The notes: generated by a model from the sequence alone, not told the origin. A stretch of DNA of 39,521 nt from Actinomadura kijaniata NBRC 14229 (GCF_001552175.1 NZ_BCQR01000018.1:1-39521), one strand, 5' to 3'. Numbered from the stretch's first letter, positions 30,874-39,480 are shown. Numbers and translations: made by a program.

Positions 30874-31794
30874 ATGGCCTCCCCCGCTGACTGGACCCCG
30901 CCCCCGGCGCCCCTGATCCGCGCCGCCGACCTGGCGCTGGAGCCGTGGCGCGCCTGGACCTCCCCGGTCTTCCACGGCCTGGAGAACCTGCCCGAGAGCG
31001 GGCCGGCGCTGCTGGTCGGCAACCACACCGTCTACGGGATCGTCGACGCGCCGCTGATCTTCTTCGAGATCCACCGGCGGCGCGGCGTGTGGGTGCGTTC
31101 GGTGGCCGACCACGCGCACTGGATGATCCCCGGCTGGCGCACGGTCATGGACCTGGGCGGATCGGTGGACGGCACCCGCGACAACTGCCGGGCGCTGCTG
31201 AACGCGGGCCAGATGGTCGTGGTGTTCCCCGGCGGGGCCCGGGAGGCCACCCGCGGGCGCGACCAGCTCTACCGGCTGCAGTGGGAGGGACGGCTCGGCT
31301 TCGCCCGGCTGGCGGTGGAGGCGGGCTGCCCGATCGTGCCGTTCGGGACGGTCGGCGCGGAGGAGATGTTCACGACCGTGCTGGACCCCGACAGCCCGCT
31401 GCTGGCCCCGGGCCGCGCCCTCGGCCGGCTGCTGCTCGGCGAGCGCGGCGCGCGCGACGACGTGATGGTGCCGGTCACGCGCGGCATCGGCCCCACCCCG
31501 GTCCCCCGCCCCGAACGCCTGTACTTCGGCTTCGGCAAGCCCATCGACACCACGCCGTGGCGCGGCGCGCACGACGACGACCTGGCGGTCACCGAGGTGC
31601 GCGACCTGGCCCGCAAGGCCGTCGAGGAGATCATCGACGGGCTGCGCGCCGAGCAGGCCGCCGACCCCTGCCGCACGCCCCTCGGCCGGATCGGCCGGAA
31701 CCTGTCGCGCGCCGCCCGCGCGGTGCCCCGCACCGTGCCCAGCGTGGTGCCCGGCGTGGTGCCCCGCGCCGTGCCGGGCCTGATCGGCCGCTGA
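30874..31794 (+). CDS. Lysophospholipid-type (LPLAT/PlsC-like) acyltransferase
   Basis: Protein of 306 residues that probably transfers an acyl chain to a lipid acceptor at the membrane. Conserved blocks are LLVGNHTVYGIVDAP (the NH...D catalytic motif, His51/Asp58), WMIPGWRTVMDLGGSVDGT, VVVFPGGAREATRG (acceptor-binding block III) and GCPIVPFGTVGAEE. This is closest to the DGAT2/MGAT-like branch. The C-terminus is an unusual basic, VPxx-repeating tail (VPRTVPSVVPGVVPRAVP) after GRIGRNLSRAARA, perhaps an amphipathic membrane anchor. ATG 30874 is chosen for its placement after TAGCAT; ATG 30865 is in frame but overlaps that element. Confidence 0.88.
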   Translation: MASPADWTPPPAPLIRAADLALEPWRAWTSPVFHGLENLPESGPALLVGNHTVYGIVDAPLIFFEIHRRRGVWVRSVADHAHWMIPGWRTVMDLGGSVDGTRDNCRALLNAGQMVVVFPGGAREATRGRDQLYRLQWEGRLGFARLAVEAGCPIVPFGTVGAEEMFTTVLDPDSPLLAPGRALGRLLLGERGARDDVMVPVTRGIGPTPVPRPERLYFGFGKPIDTTPWRGAHDDDLAVTEVRDLARKAVEEIIDGLRAEQAADPCRTPLGRIGRNLSRAARAVPRTVPSVVPGVVPRAVPGLIGR

Positions 31795-31799
31795 GGGAA

Positions 31800-31840
31800 C
31801 GCGGGCCACGGAACCGCCCCGCACGGCCCCGTGGCCCGCG
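31800..31840 (+). terminator. Terminator after acyltransferase
   Basis: CGCGGGCCACGG (31800-31811) pairs with CCGTGGCCCGCG (31829-31840), a perfect 12-bp stem 5 bases past the stop. Confidence 0.75.
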
Positions 31841-31850
31841 CCCTTCCCCG

Positions 31851-31879
31851 CACGCCGCCCGGCCGGGCCGGGCGGCGTG
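31851..31879. terminator. Second hairpin between convergent genes
   Basis: CACGCCGCCCGGC (31851-31863) and GCCGGGCGGCGTG (31867-31879), a perfect 13-bp stem with loop CGG, 5 bases from the stop of the WYL gene on the minus strand. Confidence 0.75.
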
Positions 31880-31884
31880 AGCGG

Positions 31885-32400
31885 TCAGGCGGCGGTGGCG
31901 GTGCGACGCTGGAACGGCAGGTAGCGCTCGGCGCGGCGGGGACGGGCGGGCATCCCGGTGGACTCGACCGCCAGGATGCGGTCGAACCGGAACGCGCGCA
32001 CGCCGCGCCGCATCCGGCACCAGCCCACCAGGTACCAGTGGTCGCGGTGGACCAGGCAGGTCACCGGCTCCACCTCGCGGATGGTGACGTTGGCGGCGGC
32101 GTCGCCGTAGCACAGCCGCACGACGCGGTGCTCGGTGATGGCCGCCGCGATCACCCGCGCGCGGTCGGCGGTGGCGGCGTCCATCGGGTCGGTCAGGGTG
32201 GCCAGGGTCATGGCGATCACCGCGTCGTGCGGGTCGCCGTACAGGTCGTCGGCGTGGGCGTCGGTGTCCAGCAGGCCGCGCAGGGCACGGCGCGCCGTGG
32301 CCGCCTGCGGTCCGGCGCCCAGGTGCGCCAGGGAGAGCGCCAGGGAGGCGATCTCGGCGGCGGTGAGTGCGGTCTCGTGGTGGGTCGCATCGTTCGCCAT
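31885..32400 (-). CDS. WYL-domain protein without N-terminal HTH
   Basis: Protein of 171 residues. The C-terminal WYL region is clear: VIAAAITEHRVVRLCYGD, IREVEPVTCLVHRDHWYLVG WCRMRRGVRAFRFDRI. The helical middle segment (LTAAEIASLALSLAHLGAGP) also fits YafY-type regulators. The usual HTH of about 60 residues is missing if the ATG at 32400 is the start. That start is supported by TATTAT six bases upstream (leaderless type). Reading upstream in frame gives VSVRTYYRT, which resembles a YafY recognition helix (VSVRTVYRD), so 5' erosion of a longer gene is possible. It may sense nucleic acid or ligand without binding DNA by itself. Confidence 0.78.
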   Translation of the reverse strand: MANDATHHETALTAAEIASLALSLAHLGAGPQAATARRALRGLLDTDAHADDLYGDPHDAVIAMTLATLTDPMDAATADRARVIAAAITEHRVVRLCYGDAAANVTIREVEPVTCLVHRDHWYLVGWCRMRRGVRAFRFDRILAVESTGMPARPRRAERYLPFQRRTATAA

Positions 32401-32406
32401 GGTTCG

Positions 32407-32412
32407 ATAATA
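32407..32412 (-). promoter_or_regulatory. -10 element before WYL gene
   Basis: TATTAT on the minus strand, six bases before the ATG at 32400. It is flanked by GTTCGA/TCGAAC inverted elements that could be an operator. Confidence 0.45.
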
Positions 32413-32621
32413 CGTTCGAACACTGACATTCTGGAGGGCTCCGCGGCAGGGGTTTCCGAACCCCCCGCATGCCCCTTGTCGTAGGACTTCGCACCCCTTG
32501 AGCGGACCCCTCCCGATACGGAACACTGATCTCCCTAAGAGCTCCATCGGGGGAATCGGGGGTCGATCATGGGTCGTCTGCGGGACCGCCGTTGAACCAC
32601 TCCGGAGCGGGCCGTCCGCCG

Positions 32622-33827
32622 ATGTCCCGGGACGAGGCGGACCGGACGCTGCATCATCTGCGCGACGAGCGCGAACGGATCGGGGCGGCGCTGCTGGAAC
32701 TGGCGGACCACCCCGGTCACCGGCTGCTCGACGGGGCCGCCCTCACCGGGGAGACCGCCCGCCGCCAGGCGGAGATCCGCTCCCGCACCAGCGCGCTGTG
32801 GGAGCTGTTCGACCACTACCAGCGGGTGCTGGACGCGGCCGAGACGCTGCGCGCCCGGCACCCGCGCCCGGCGCCCGCCCAGCTGGCCGAGCTGACCTGG
32901 CTGCTGGCCGGGCCGTCGGTGGAGCTGCCCGCCCCGGAGGTGCCGCTGGAGCGGCGCACCCTGCTCGGCCCGCCCGCCGGGGAGAGGCTGACCCTCCAGC
33001 AGGTCGTCGCCCGGATGACCCCGCTGTACGAGGAGACCGTGCGGCTCGTCGCCGCCGTGGACGCGGTGTGGTCGCCGCTGCTGACCCGCCTGGACGAGAC
33101 CCTGCGGGACCGCCACGCCGCCGCCGACCTGGCCGTCTCGCTGGACCTGTCCGATCCCGGCCTGGAACGGCTCGGCCACGAGCTCGACGCGCTCGCCGCG
33201 ACCGTGCGCACCGACCCGCTGTCGCTCGGCCGCGACGGCCGTGCCGACACCGCGCCGTTCGACCGGATCGGCGCGGAGCTGAGCGCGCTGCGCGAACGGA
33301 TCGCCGAGGTGGCCCGGCTGCGTTCGGGCCTCACCCAGCGGCTCGACGCCCTGCGCGCCACCATCGAGCGCGCCGCGGCCGCCGAGGTGGAGGCGGCGCG
33401 GGCCCGCGAGACGGTCCTGGTGAAGATCTACGAACCGGCGCTGCCGCCGCAGCCCGCCGCCGCGGCCGTCCTGGCGGGACGGCTCGACGCCCTGCGCGCG
33501 TCGACCGGCCGGGGCGACTGGAGCGACCTGGCCGTCCGCGTCGCCGACCTGGAACGCGCCGCCGCCACCGCCCTGGAGCAGGCGCGCACCGCCGCCGACC
33601 TCATCACCGGCCTGCTGGAGCGCCGCGACGAGCTGCGCGGGCGGCTGGACGCCTACCGGGTGAAGGCCGCCCGGCTCGGGCTCGCCGAGGACCCCGAGCT
33701 GTCGGACGCCTACCGGCGGATCCGCGAACTCCTCTGGACATCGCCGTGCGACCTGCGCAGGGCGACCACGGCCCTGTCCGGCTACCAGCAGGCCATCGCC
33801 GCACGCTCGAAAGGGGCGAACGGATGA
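32622..33827 (+). CDS. Coiled-coil hypothetical protein heading the kinase operon
   Basis: About 401 residues from the ATG at 32622 (MSRDEADRTLHHLRDERERI); a TTG at 32592 would add ten residues. Almost entirely helical with long heptad-like stretches (LGHELDALAATVRTDPLSLG; LSALRERIAEVARLRSGLTQ; LERAAATALEQARTAADLIT; RRDELRGRLDAYRVKAARLG). There is no Cys pair, signal peptide or membrane helix. Its stop overlaps the start of the PknG-like gene (ATGA), so production is coupled. I infer a structural adaptor for the signalling proteins encoded downstream. Confidence 0.82.
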   Translation: MSRDEADRTLHHLRDERERIGAALLELADHPGHRLLDGAALTGETARRQAEIRSRTSALWELFDHYQRVLDAAETLRARHPRPAPAQLAELTWLLAGPSVELPAPEVPLERRTLLGPPAGERLTLQQVVARMTPLYEETVRLVAAVDAVWSPLLTRLDETLRDRHAAADLAVSLDLSDPGLERLGHELDALAATVRTDPLSLGRDGRADTAPFDRIGAELSALRERIAEVARLRSGLTQRLDALRATIERAAAAEVEAARARETVLVKIYEPALPPQPAAAAVLAGRLDALRASTGRGDWSDLAVRVADLERAAATALEQARTAADLITGLLERRDELRGRLDAYRVKAARLGLAEDPELSDAYRRIRELLWTSPCDLRRATTALSGYQQAIAARSKGANG

Positions 33828-36277
33828 CCCAGTGCACCGAGCCGGGCTGCTCCGGAACCGTCCAGGACGGCTACTGCGTCGAATGCGGTATGCCCCCCTC
33901 GTCGGCTCCGGCCCCCGGAACCGCCTCCGGCAACGGCGCCGTCCCCGGCGGCGGCGCGCCGTCCGCCGTGCCGGACCGCTGCGCCCAGCCCGGCTGCGGC
34001 GGCACGATCGCGGACGGCTACTGCCTCACGTGCGGCGAGCCACCGGCCGCCGCGTCCACCGGTCCCGCCACGACCGGTTCCGGCACCACCGGACCCGGCA
34101 CCTCGGGACCCGGCACCACCGGATCCGGCACCACCGGCACCTCCCCGACCGCCGGTTCGGTCTCGGCGAGCACCGGGCTGTCCAGCGGCAGCCTGCGCAC
34201 CGGCGGCACCCGCGGCAGCTCGGGGCGTTCGGCCCGGCGCGGGATGCTCGGCGCGGGCCTGGTCGAGGTGCCGCGCGTGCCCTACCGCGACCCGTCCGCG
34301 GCGGTGATGCGCGACCCGCGGGTCCCCGAGAAGCGCCGCCGCTGCTCCAACTGCGAGGAACCCGTCGGCCGCACCCGCGAGGGCAAGCCGGGCCGGACCG
34401 AGGGCTTCTGCCCCAAGTGCGGCACCGCGTTCTCCTACACGCCCAAGCTGGGACCCGGCGACCTGGTCGCCGGGCAGTACGAGGTGCTGGGCTGCCTGGC
34501 GCACGGCGGCCTCGGCTGGATCTACCTGGCCAAGGACCGCAACGTCTCCGACCGCTGGGTGGTGCTCAAGGGCCTGCTCAACACCACCGACCCCGACGCG
34601 ATCGAGGCCGCCGCCGCCGAGCGCGCCTTCCTCGCCGAGGTCGAGCACCCCAACATCGTCAAGATCTACAACTTCGTGCAGCACGGCTCCGACGGCTACA
34701 TCGTCATGGAGTACGTCGGCGGCGAGTCGCTGAAGGACATCCTGCTGCGGCACCGCGAGGAGAACGGCGGCGGGTCGCTGCCGCTGGCGCAGGCCATCGC
34801 CTACGCGCTGGAGGTGCTCCAAGCGTTCGCCTACCTGCACGCCCGCGGCCTGGTCTACTGCGACTTCAAGCCCGACAACGTCATCCAGTCCGAGGAGCAG
34901 CTACGGCTGATCGACCTGGGCGGCGTGCGGCGGATCGGCGACGACGAGGGCGCGATCTACGGCACCAAGGGCTACCAGGCCCCCGAGATCGCCGACCACG
35001 GCCCCTCGGTCAGCTCCGACCTCTACACGGCCGGGCGGGCCCTGGCGGTGATGAGCTTCACGTTCAAGGGCTACCAGACCACCTACGAGTACGACCTGCC
35101 GCCGCGCGCCGACGTGCCGGTGCTGGCGCGGTTCGAGTCGTTCGACCGGTTCCTGCGCCGCGCGACCCACCGGGACCCCGACGCGCGGTTCCAGGACGCC
35201 GTCGAGATGGCCGAGCAGCTCACCGGGGTGCTGCGCGAGGTGCTGGCCGCCGAGGACGGCCACCCGCGCCCCGCGCAGTCGACGCTGTTCGGCCCGGAGC
35301 GGTTCGCGCCCGGCGCGGCCGTGTCCACCGACGCCGCCGCCACCGGCGAGGCGCTGCCGCCGGTCCCGCCGCGCGTGGCCGCCGCGTCCCTGCCGGTCCC
35401 GCTGGTGGACGCCGCCGACCCCGCCGCCCAGCTGGTGGCCGGGCTGACGGCGCTGGAGACGGCCCAGCAGGCCGCCGCCCTCGCGGCCGTCCCCGAGCGG
35501 ACCCCCGAGGTGCTGCTGGCCACCGCGCGCGTCCGGGCCGAGAGCGGCGAGTTCCCGGTGGCGCACGCCCTGCTGGACCAGGTCGAGGCCGAGCTGCCCG
35601 GCGACTGGCGGATCGCGTGGCACCGCGCGGTCGCGCTGCTGGCCGAGGGCCGCCTGGCCGAGGCCGAGCCCCGGTTCGACCAGATCTACGCGCTGCTGCC
35701 CGGCGAGGCCGCGCCCAGGCTCGCCCTCGCCCACTGCCGCGAGGCGCACGCGCCCGCCGACGCCGCCCGCCTCTACGAGACGGTGTGGCGCACCGACGAC
35801 ACCTACATCAACGCCGCGTTCGGCCTGGCCCGCGTCCACCTGGCGCGCGGCGACCGGGCGGCGGCGGTCGCGGTGCTGGACTCGGTGCCCCGGCTGTCGA
35901 TCCGGTACGTCCCCGCGCAGGTCGCGGCGATCACCACGACCGTGCGCGGCCGCCCGCCCGCCGAGCTGACCGCCGCCGAGCTGACCGGCGTCGGCGACCG
36001 GCTGGGCCGCCTGGACCTGGAGGGGCGGCGGCGCGACCGGCTCGCCGCCGAGGTGCTGGAGGCCGCCCTGGAATGGACGCGGCGGCCGGCCGGGCAGAGC
36101 CCTGGACAGGGCCCCGGGCAGGGCGGGAAGGTCCTCGGCGTCCCGCTGGACGAGCCGTCGCTGCGCCGCGAACTGGAGAAGACCTACCGGGCCCTGGCCC
36201 GCCACTCGCAGGACCGACGGGAGCGACGCGAACTGATCGACGCCGCCAACGCGGTCCGGCCCCGGACGTTGCTGTAA
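33824..36277 (+). CDS. PknG-like Ser/Thr kinase with extra zinc ribbons
   Basis: Protein of 817 residues, soluble. Residues 1-75 hold two CxxxxC...CxxC modules (C4/C9/C18/C21 and C53/C58/C67/C70). Residues 76-120 are a Thr/Gly/Ser/Pro linker. A rubredoxin-like knuckle follows (C174/C177/C196/C199). The kinase domain spans about 215-470: LAHGGLGWIYLAKD, Lys249, CDFKPDN with Asp347, DLG with Asp364, GYQAPE. A TPR-rich C-terminus follows (LAEGRLAEAEPRFDQIYALL; RVHLARGDRAAAVAVLDSV). Rubredoxin-kinase-TPR and the CDFKPDN/DLG variants are the hallmarks of mycobacterial PknG, which controls glutamate metabolism through an FHA protein. The N-terminal double ribbon is not in M. tuberculosis PknG as I know it. 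The ATG is coupled to the upstream stop. Confidence 0.95.
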   Translation: MTQCTEPGCSGTVQDGYCVECGMPPSSAPAPGTASGNGAVPGGGAPSAVPDRCAQPGCGGTIADGYCLTCGEPPAAASTGPATTGSGTTGPGTSGPGTTGSGTTGTSPTAGSVSASTGLSSGSLRTGGTRGSSGRSARRGMLGAGLVEVPRVPYRDPSAAVMRDPRVPEKRRRCSNCEEPVGRTREGKPGRTEGFCPKCGTAFSYTPKLGPGDLVAGQYEVLGCLAHGGLGWIYLAKDRNVSDRWVVLKGLLNTTDPDAIEAAAAERAFLAEVEHPNIVKIYNFVQHGSDGYIVMEYVGGESLKDILLRHREENGGGSLPLAQAIAYALEVLQAFAYLHARGLVYCDFKPDNVIQSEEQLRLIDLGGVRRIGDDEGAIYGTKGYQAPEIADHGPSVSSDLYTAGRALAVMSFTFKGYQTTYEYDLPPRADVPVLARFESFDRFLRRATHRDPDARFQDAVEMAEQLTGVLREVLAAEDGHPRPAQSTLFGPERFAPGAAVSTDAAATGEALPPVPPRVAAASLPVPLVDAADPAAQLVAGLTALETAQQAAALAAVPERTPEVLLATARVRAESGEFPVAHALLDQVEAELPGDWRIAWHRAVALLAEGRLAEAEPRFDQIYALLPGEAAPRLALAHCREAHAPADAARLYETVWRTDDTYINAAFGLARVHLARGDRAAAVAVLDSVPRLSIRYVPAQVAAITTTVRGRPPAELTAAELTGVGDRLGRLDLEGRRRDRLAAEVLEAALEWTRRPAGQSPGQGPGQGGKVLGVPLDEPSLRRELEKTYRALARHSQDRRERRELIDAANAVRPRTLL
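34060..34145 (+). repeat. Low-complexity coding repeat, Thr/Gly linker
   Basis: Near-repeats of ggcaccaccggatccg-type 15-base units (five or more) encode (T/S)GxGTTGxGT in the linker of the PknG-like kinase. The stretch is prone to length variation and offers many Thr residues for phosphorylation. Confidence 0.8.
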
Positions 36278-36290
36278 CGGAGGACCGAGC

Positions 36291-37409
36291 GTGGAGAAGA
36301 CGGCCGAACTGGCCTGCCCCCAGTGCGGGGAGGTGGTCTACGCCGGAGAGGGCTACTGCGAGGCGTGCGGACAGAGGCTGGGCGGCGCGACCCCGCCGGA
36401 GCCCGCGCGCACCTGCACCGGGTGCGGCGCGACCAGCATCGACGCCGAGGGCTACTGCGAGCGGTGCGGGCTGCGCCAGCCCGCCGCCCGCGACCACCTG
36501 GAGCTGGAGCTGCCCGGCGCGAACGGGCACCCGCTGGCGGTCGGCGCCAGCGACCGCGGCAAGCGCTACAGCCGCAACGAGGACGCCCTCGCGCTGTCGG
36601 CGCACCCGACCGGCGTCGCGGCCGTGGTCTGCGACGGCGTCGGGTCGTCCCCGCGCCCGCACGAGGCGTCCCGGGCGGCCGCCGACACCGCCGCGGCGGA
36701 ACTGGCGTCCCGGCTGGCGGCGGGCGAGGACGCCGAGTCGGCGACGCGGGCGGCGATCCAGCGGGCCGCCGAGGCCGTCACCGCGCTGGCGGCCTCCGAG
36801 CACGAGGCCCCGTCCTGCACCTACGTGTCGGCGGTGACCACGCCGAAGTCGGTCACCGTCGGCTGGATCGGCGACAGCCGCGTCTACTGGCTGCCGTCGC
36901 CCGACCCCGACGCCGACCCCGACGCCACCCGCGTCGACCTCCCCCCGGCCGACCCGGTGGAGGTCGACACCGCCGACCTGAACGCCACCGCCCCCGACAC
37001 CGCCGACCTCACCGCGCTCACCGCGCCCGCCCAGCTCACCGAGGACGACTCCTGGGCGGCCTACATGGTCGCCCAGGGCGCGCTCACCGAGCAGGAGGCC
37101 GAGGCGCACCCCAACGCGCACGTCATCACCGGCTGGCTCGGCGCGGACGCGGGCCGGATCCGGCCGAACGTGCGCACCTACTCCTTCGGCGGGCCCGGCA
37201 CGGTCCTGGTGTGCAGCGACGGCCTGTGGAACTACCTGCCGCGCGCCGACGCCCTGGCCGCGACCACCGACGACGCCGTCGGCGACCCCGCCCGCGACCC
37301 CCTCGGCACCGCCCGCGCGCTGGTCCGCCACGCGCTGGACGCGGGCGGCCGCGACAACATCACCGTGGCCGTCATCCCGGTCACCCTCACCGGCACGGAG
37401 CAGCCATGA
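36291..37409 (+). CDS. PP2C-type Ser/Thr phosphatase with double zinc ribbon
   Basis: Protein of 372 residues from the GTG at 36291, with GGAGG 7 bases upstream. Residues 1-62 carry two CxxC...CxxC ribbons (C9/C12/C23/C26 and C42/C45/C56/C59). The PPM phosphatase domain follows: RNEDAL (about 95-100), VCDGVGSS with metal-binding Asp115, TYVSAVTTPKSVTVGWIGDS, CSDGLWNY, and GRDNITVAV near the end. An acidic Asp/Ala/Thr-rich insertion of about 60 residues lies between GDSRVYW and the LTEDDSW block. It removes phosphate from pSer/pThr, presumably reversing the adjacent kinase. The stop overlaps the VWA start (ATGA). Confidence 0.95.
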   Translation: MEKTAELACPQCGEVVYAGEGYCEACGQRLGGATPPEPARTCTGCGATSIDAEGYCERCGLRQPAARDHLELELPGANGHPLAVGASDRGKRYSRNEDALALSAHPTGVAAVVCDGVGSSPRPHEASRAAADTAAAELASRLAAGEDAESATRAAIQRAAEAVTALAASEHEAPSCTYVSAVTTPKSVTVGWIGDSRVYWLPSPDPDADPDATRVDLPPADPVEVDTADLNATAPDTADLTALTAPAQLTEDDSWAAYMVAQGALTEQEAEAHPNAHVITGWLGADAGRIRPNVRTYSFGGPGTVLVCSDGLWNYLPRADALAATTDDAVGDPARDPLGTARALVRHALDAGGRDNITVAVIPVTLTGTEQP

Positions 37410-38710
37410 GCGAGCAGCCGCAGTTCAGCATCGCGATCGACCAGAACAGGTACCTGCCCGAGGGCGGGCGCGAGGTGCACGCGATCGTCTCCGTCGAGTC
37501 CACCGGCGGCCCGGTCGCCGCCGCCTCCGCCCGCGCCGCCGAAGTGATCATCATCGACACCTCGGGGTCGATGTCCTACCCCGACACCAAGCTGCGCGCG
37601 GCCGTCGCCGCCGCGCAGACCGCGGTCGACACCCTGCGCGACGGGGTGATGTTCGCGGTGGTGTCGGGCGCCAACACCGCCTCCATGATCTACCCGCGCG
37701 AGCAGCGGCTCGTCCCGGCCGACGACCGCACCCGGCAGGAGGCCAGGGCCGCGCTGCGGGCCCTGCGGGCGCACGGCGGCACCGCGATCGGCTCGTGGCT
37801 GCGGCTGGCCGACCAGCTGTTCGACCCCTACCAGGACGGCATCCGGCACGCGATCCTGCTGACCGACGGCAAGAACCAGCACGAGACCCCGCAGGAGCTG
37901 GACGCCGCGCTGTCCCGCTGCACCGGCCGGTTCGTGTGCGACTGCCGGGGCGTCGGCACCGACTGGGAGGTCGCCGAGCTGCGCAAGGTGTCCAGCGCGC
38001 TGCTGGGCAGCGTCGACATCGTCGCCGACCCCGCCGACCTGGTCGCCGACTTCCAGGCGATGACCGAGGCCGCGATGGGCAAGGCCGTCGCCGACGTGGC
38101 GCTGCGGGTGCGGACGCCGCAGACCGCCAAGGTCCGGTTCGTCAAGCAGGTGCTGCCGAGCGTGGAGGACCTCACCGGCCGCCGCTCCGAGGCCGCGCCG
38201 CAGGCGGGCGACTACCCGCTGGGCGCGTGGGGCACCGAGAGCCGCGACTACCACCTGTGCGTGGAGGTCGAGCCGGGCGAGGTCGGCAAGGAGCGGCGCG
38301 CCGCCTGGGTGCAGCTGGTGGTGCCCGGCGCGAACGGCCAGCCGGAACAGGTGCTGGCCACCGGCAACATCCTGGCGCACTGGACCGACGACGAGGCCGC
38401 CTCCACCAAGATCAACAAGCGGGTGGCGCACTACACCGGGCAGGCCGAGCTGGCCGAGGTCATCCAGCAGGGCCTGGAGGCCCGCCGGCAGGGGGACGAG
38501 GCCACCGCCACCGCCCGGCTGGGCCGCGCCGTGCAGCTGGCCGACGAGGCGGGCAACGACGCCATCACCTCCGCGCTGCGCAAGGTCGTGGACATCGAGG
38601 ACGCCGCCACCGGCACCATCCGGCTGAAGAAGAACGTCGACAAGGCCGACGAGATGTCCCTGGACACCTCCTCCACCAAGACCGTGCGCACCCGCAGAGA
38701 CGAGGGGTGA
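37406..38710 (+). CDS. VWA-domain protein
   Basis: Protein of 434 residues, soluble. The von Willebrand factor A domain is at about residues 44-225 with a complete MIDAS metal site: DTSGS (51-55), the Thr in HGGTAIGSWL, and LLTDGKN. A beta-rich segment (VADVALRVRTPQTAKVRFVK; YHLCVEVEPGEVGKERRAAW) and a helical C-terminus (LAEVIQQGLEARRQGDEATA, TARLGRAVQLADEAG) follow. VWA-MIDAS proteins bind partner proteins in a metal-dependent way. The C-terminal tail is Thr/Ser-rich (SLDTSSTKTVRTRRDEG), a possible kinase target and FHA ligand. The gene overlaps both neighbours by 4 bases. Confidence 0.94.
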   Translation: MSEQPQFSIAIDQNRYLPEGGREVHAIVSVESTGGPVAAASARAAEVIIIDTSGSMSYPDTKLRAAVAAAQTAVDTLRDGVMFAVVSGANTASMIYPREQRLVPADDRTRQEARAALRALRAHGGTAIGSWLRLADQLFDPYQDGIRHAILLTDGKNQHETPQELDAALSRCTGRFVCDCRGVGTDWEVAELRKVSSALLGSVDIVADPADLVADFQAMTEAAMGKAVADVALRVRTPQTAKVRFVKQVLPSVEDLTGRRSEAAPQAGDYPLGAWGTESRDYHLCVEVEPGEVGKERRAAWVQLVVPGANGQPEQVLATGNILAHWTDDEAASTKINKRVAHYTGQAELAEVIQQGLEARRQGDEATATARLGRAVQLADEAGNDAITSALRKVVDIEDAATGTIRLKKNVDKADEMSLDTSSTKTVRTRRDEG

Positions 38711-39480
38711 CGCCGTTGAGCACGGTCGTCTGTCCCGCCGGGCACCAGTCCACCACCCCCGACTACTGCCACGTCTGCGGCGAGCTCATCGAGGGCACGG
38801 CCGCGCCGCCGGGTGGCGCGGCGGCCGGGGCCTCCTCCTCCGGCACGCCCTGCCCGGACTGCGGCACCCCGAAGACCGACCGGTTCTGCGAGGCGTGCGG
38901 CTACGACTTCGCCCTCATGCGCGGCGGCCCGTCCTCCCCGCCTCCCCCCACGCGGGACCTGGTCCGGCCTCCCGACGGCGACCCGCCGACCATCGCCGAC
39001 CCCTCCTCTCCCCCCGTCAGCGTCGCGCCCTCCTTCCCGGCGGCCCCGGCCGGTGGTACGGCTCCGGACACCGGATGGTTCGCGGTGGTGAACGCCGACC
39101 GCGACTACTTCGAACGCGTCATCGCCGAACTCGGCCCCGACACGGGGCTGACGTTCCCGCCCTACTGCCCCGAACGCCGCATCCCGCTCACCGGTTCACA
39201 GGTCCGCATCGGGCGGCGCAGCTCGTCCAAGAGCGTCGTCCCCGAGATCGACCTGCGCGAGCCGCCGGAGGACCCGGGCGTCAGCCACGTCCACGCCGTG
39301 CTGCTGGCCCGCCCCGGCGACCACTGGTCGCTGGTCGACCCCGGCTCCCGCAACCGCACCTGCCTCAACGGCGCCACCGAGCCCATCGCGCTCAACGTGG
39401 AGGTCCCCGTCGGTGACGGCGACCGCATCCACGTCGGCGCCTGGACCACCATCACCCTCACGAGAGGCGAGCCGACATGA
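38707..39480 (+). CDS. FHA-domain protein with double zinc ribbon
   Basis: Protein of 257 residues from the GTG at 38707 (GTGA overlap with the VWA stop); TTG 38716 is an alternative. The N-terminal 70 residues have C9/C21/C24 plus His13 and C49/C52/C61/C64, two ribbon-like modules. A Pro-rich linker follows (PSSPPPPTRDLVRPPDGDPP). The FHA domain is at about 150-255: VRIGRRSSSK, VSHVHAVLL, NRTCLNG, DRIHVGAWT, the phosphothreonine-binding signature. FHA proteins read phospho-Thr marks made by kinases; in mycobacteria GarA plays this role for PknG. Its stop overlaps the next ATG (ATGA). Confidence 0.94.
   Translation: MTPLSTVVCPAGHQSTTPDYCHVCGELIEGTAAPPGGAAAGASSSGTPCPDCGTPKTDRFCEACGYDFALMRGGPSSPPPPTRDLVRPPDGDPPTIADPSSPPVSVAPSFPAAPAGGTAPDTGWFAVVNADRDYFERVIAELGPDTGLTFPPYCPERRIPLTGSQVRIGRRSSSKSVVPEIDLREPPEDPGVSHVHAVLLARPGDHWSLVDPGSRNRTCLNGATEPIALNVEVPVGDGDRIHVGAWTTITLTRGEPT

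Noticed and set aside
32498..36277. Single giant open frame ending with the PknG-like kinase
   Set aside because: Its first 440 codons run in a different frame through the coiled-coil gene; the kinase has its own ATG at 33824 coupled to that gene's stop.
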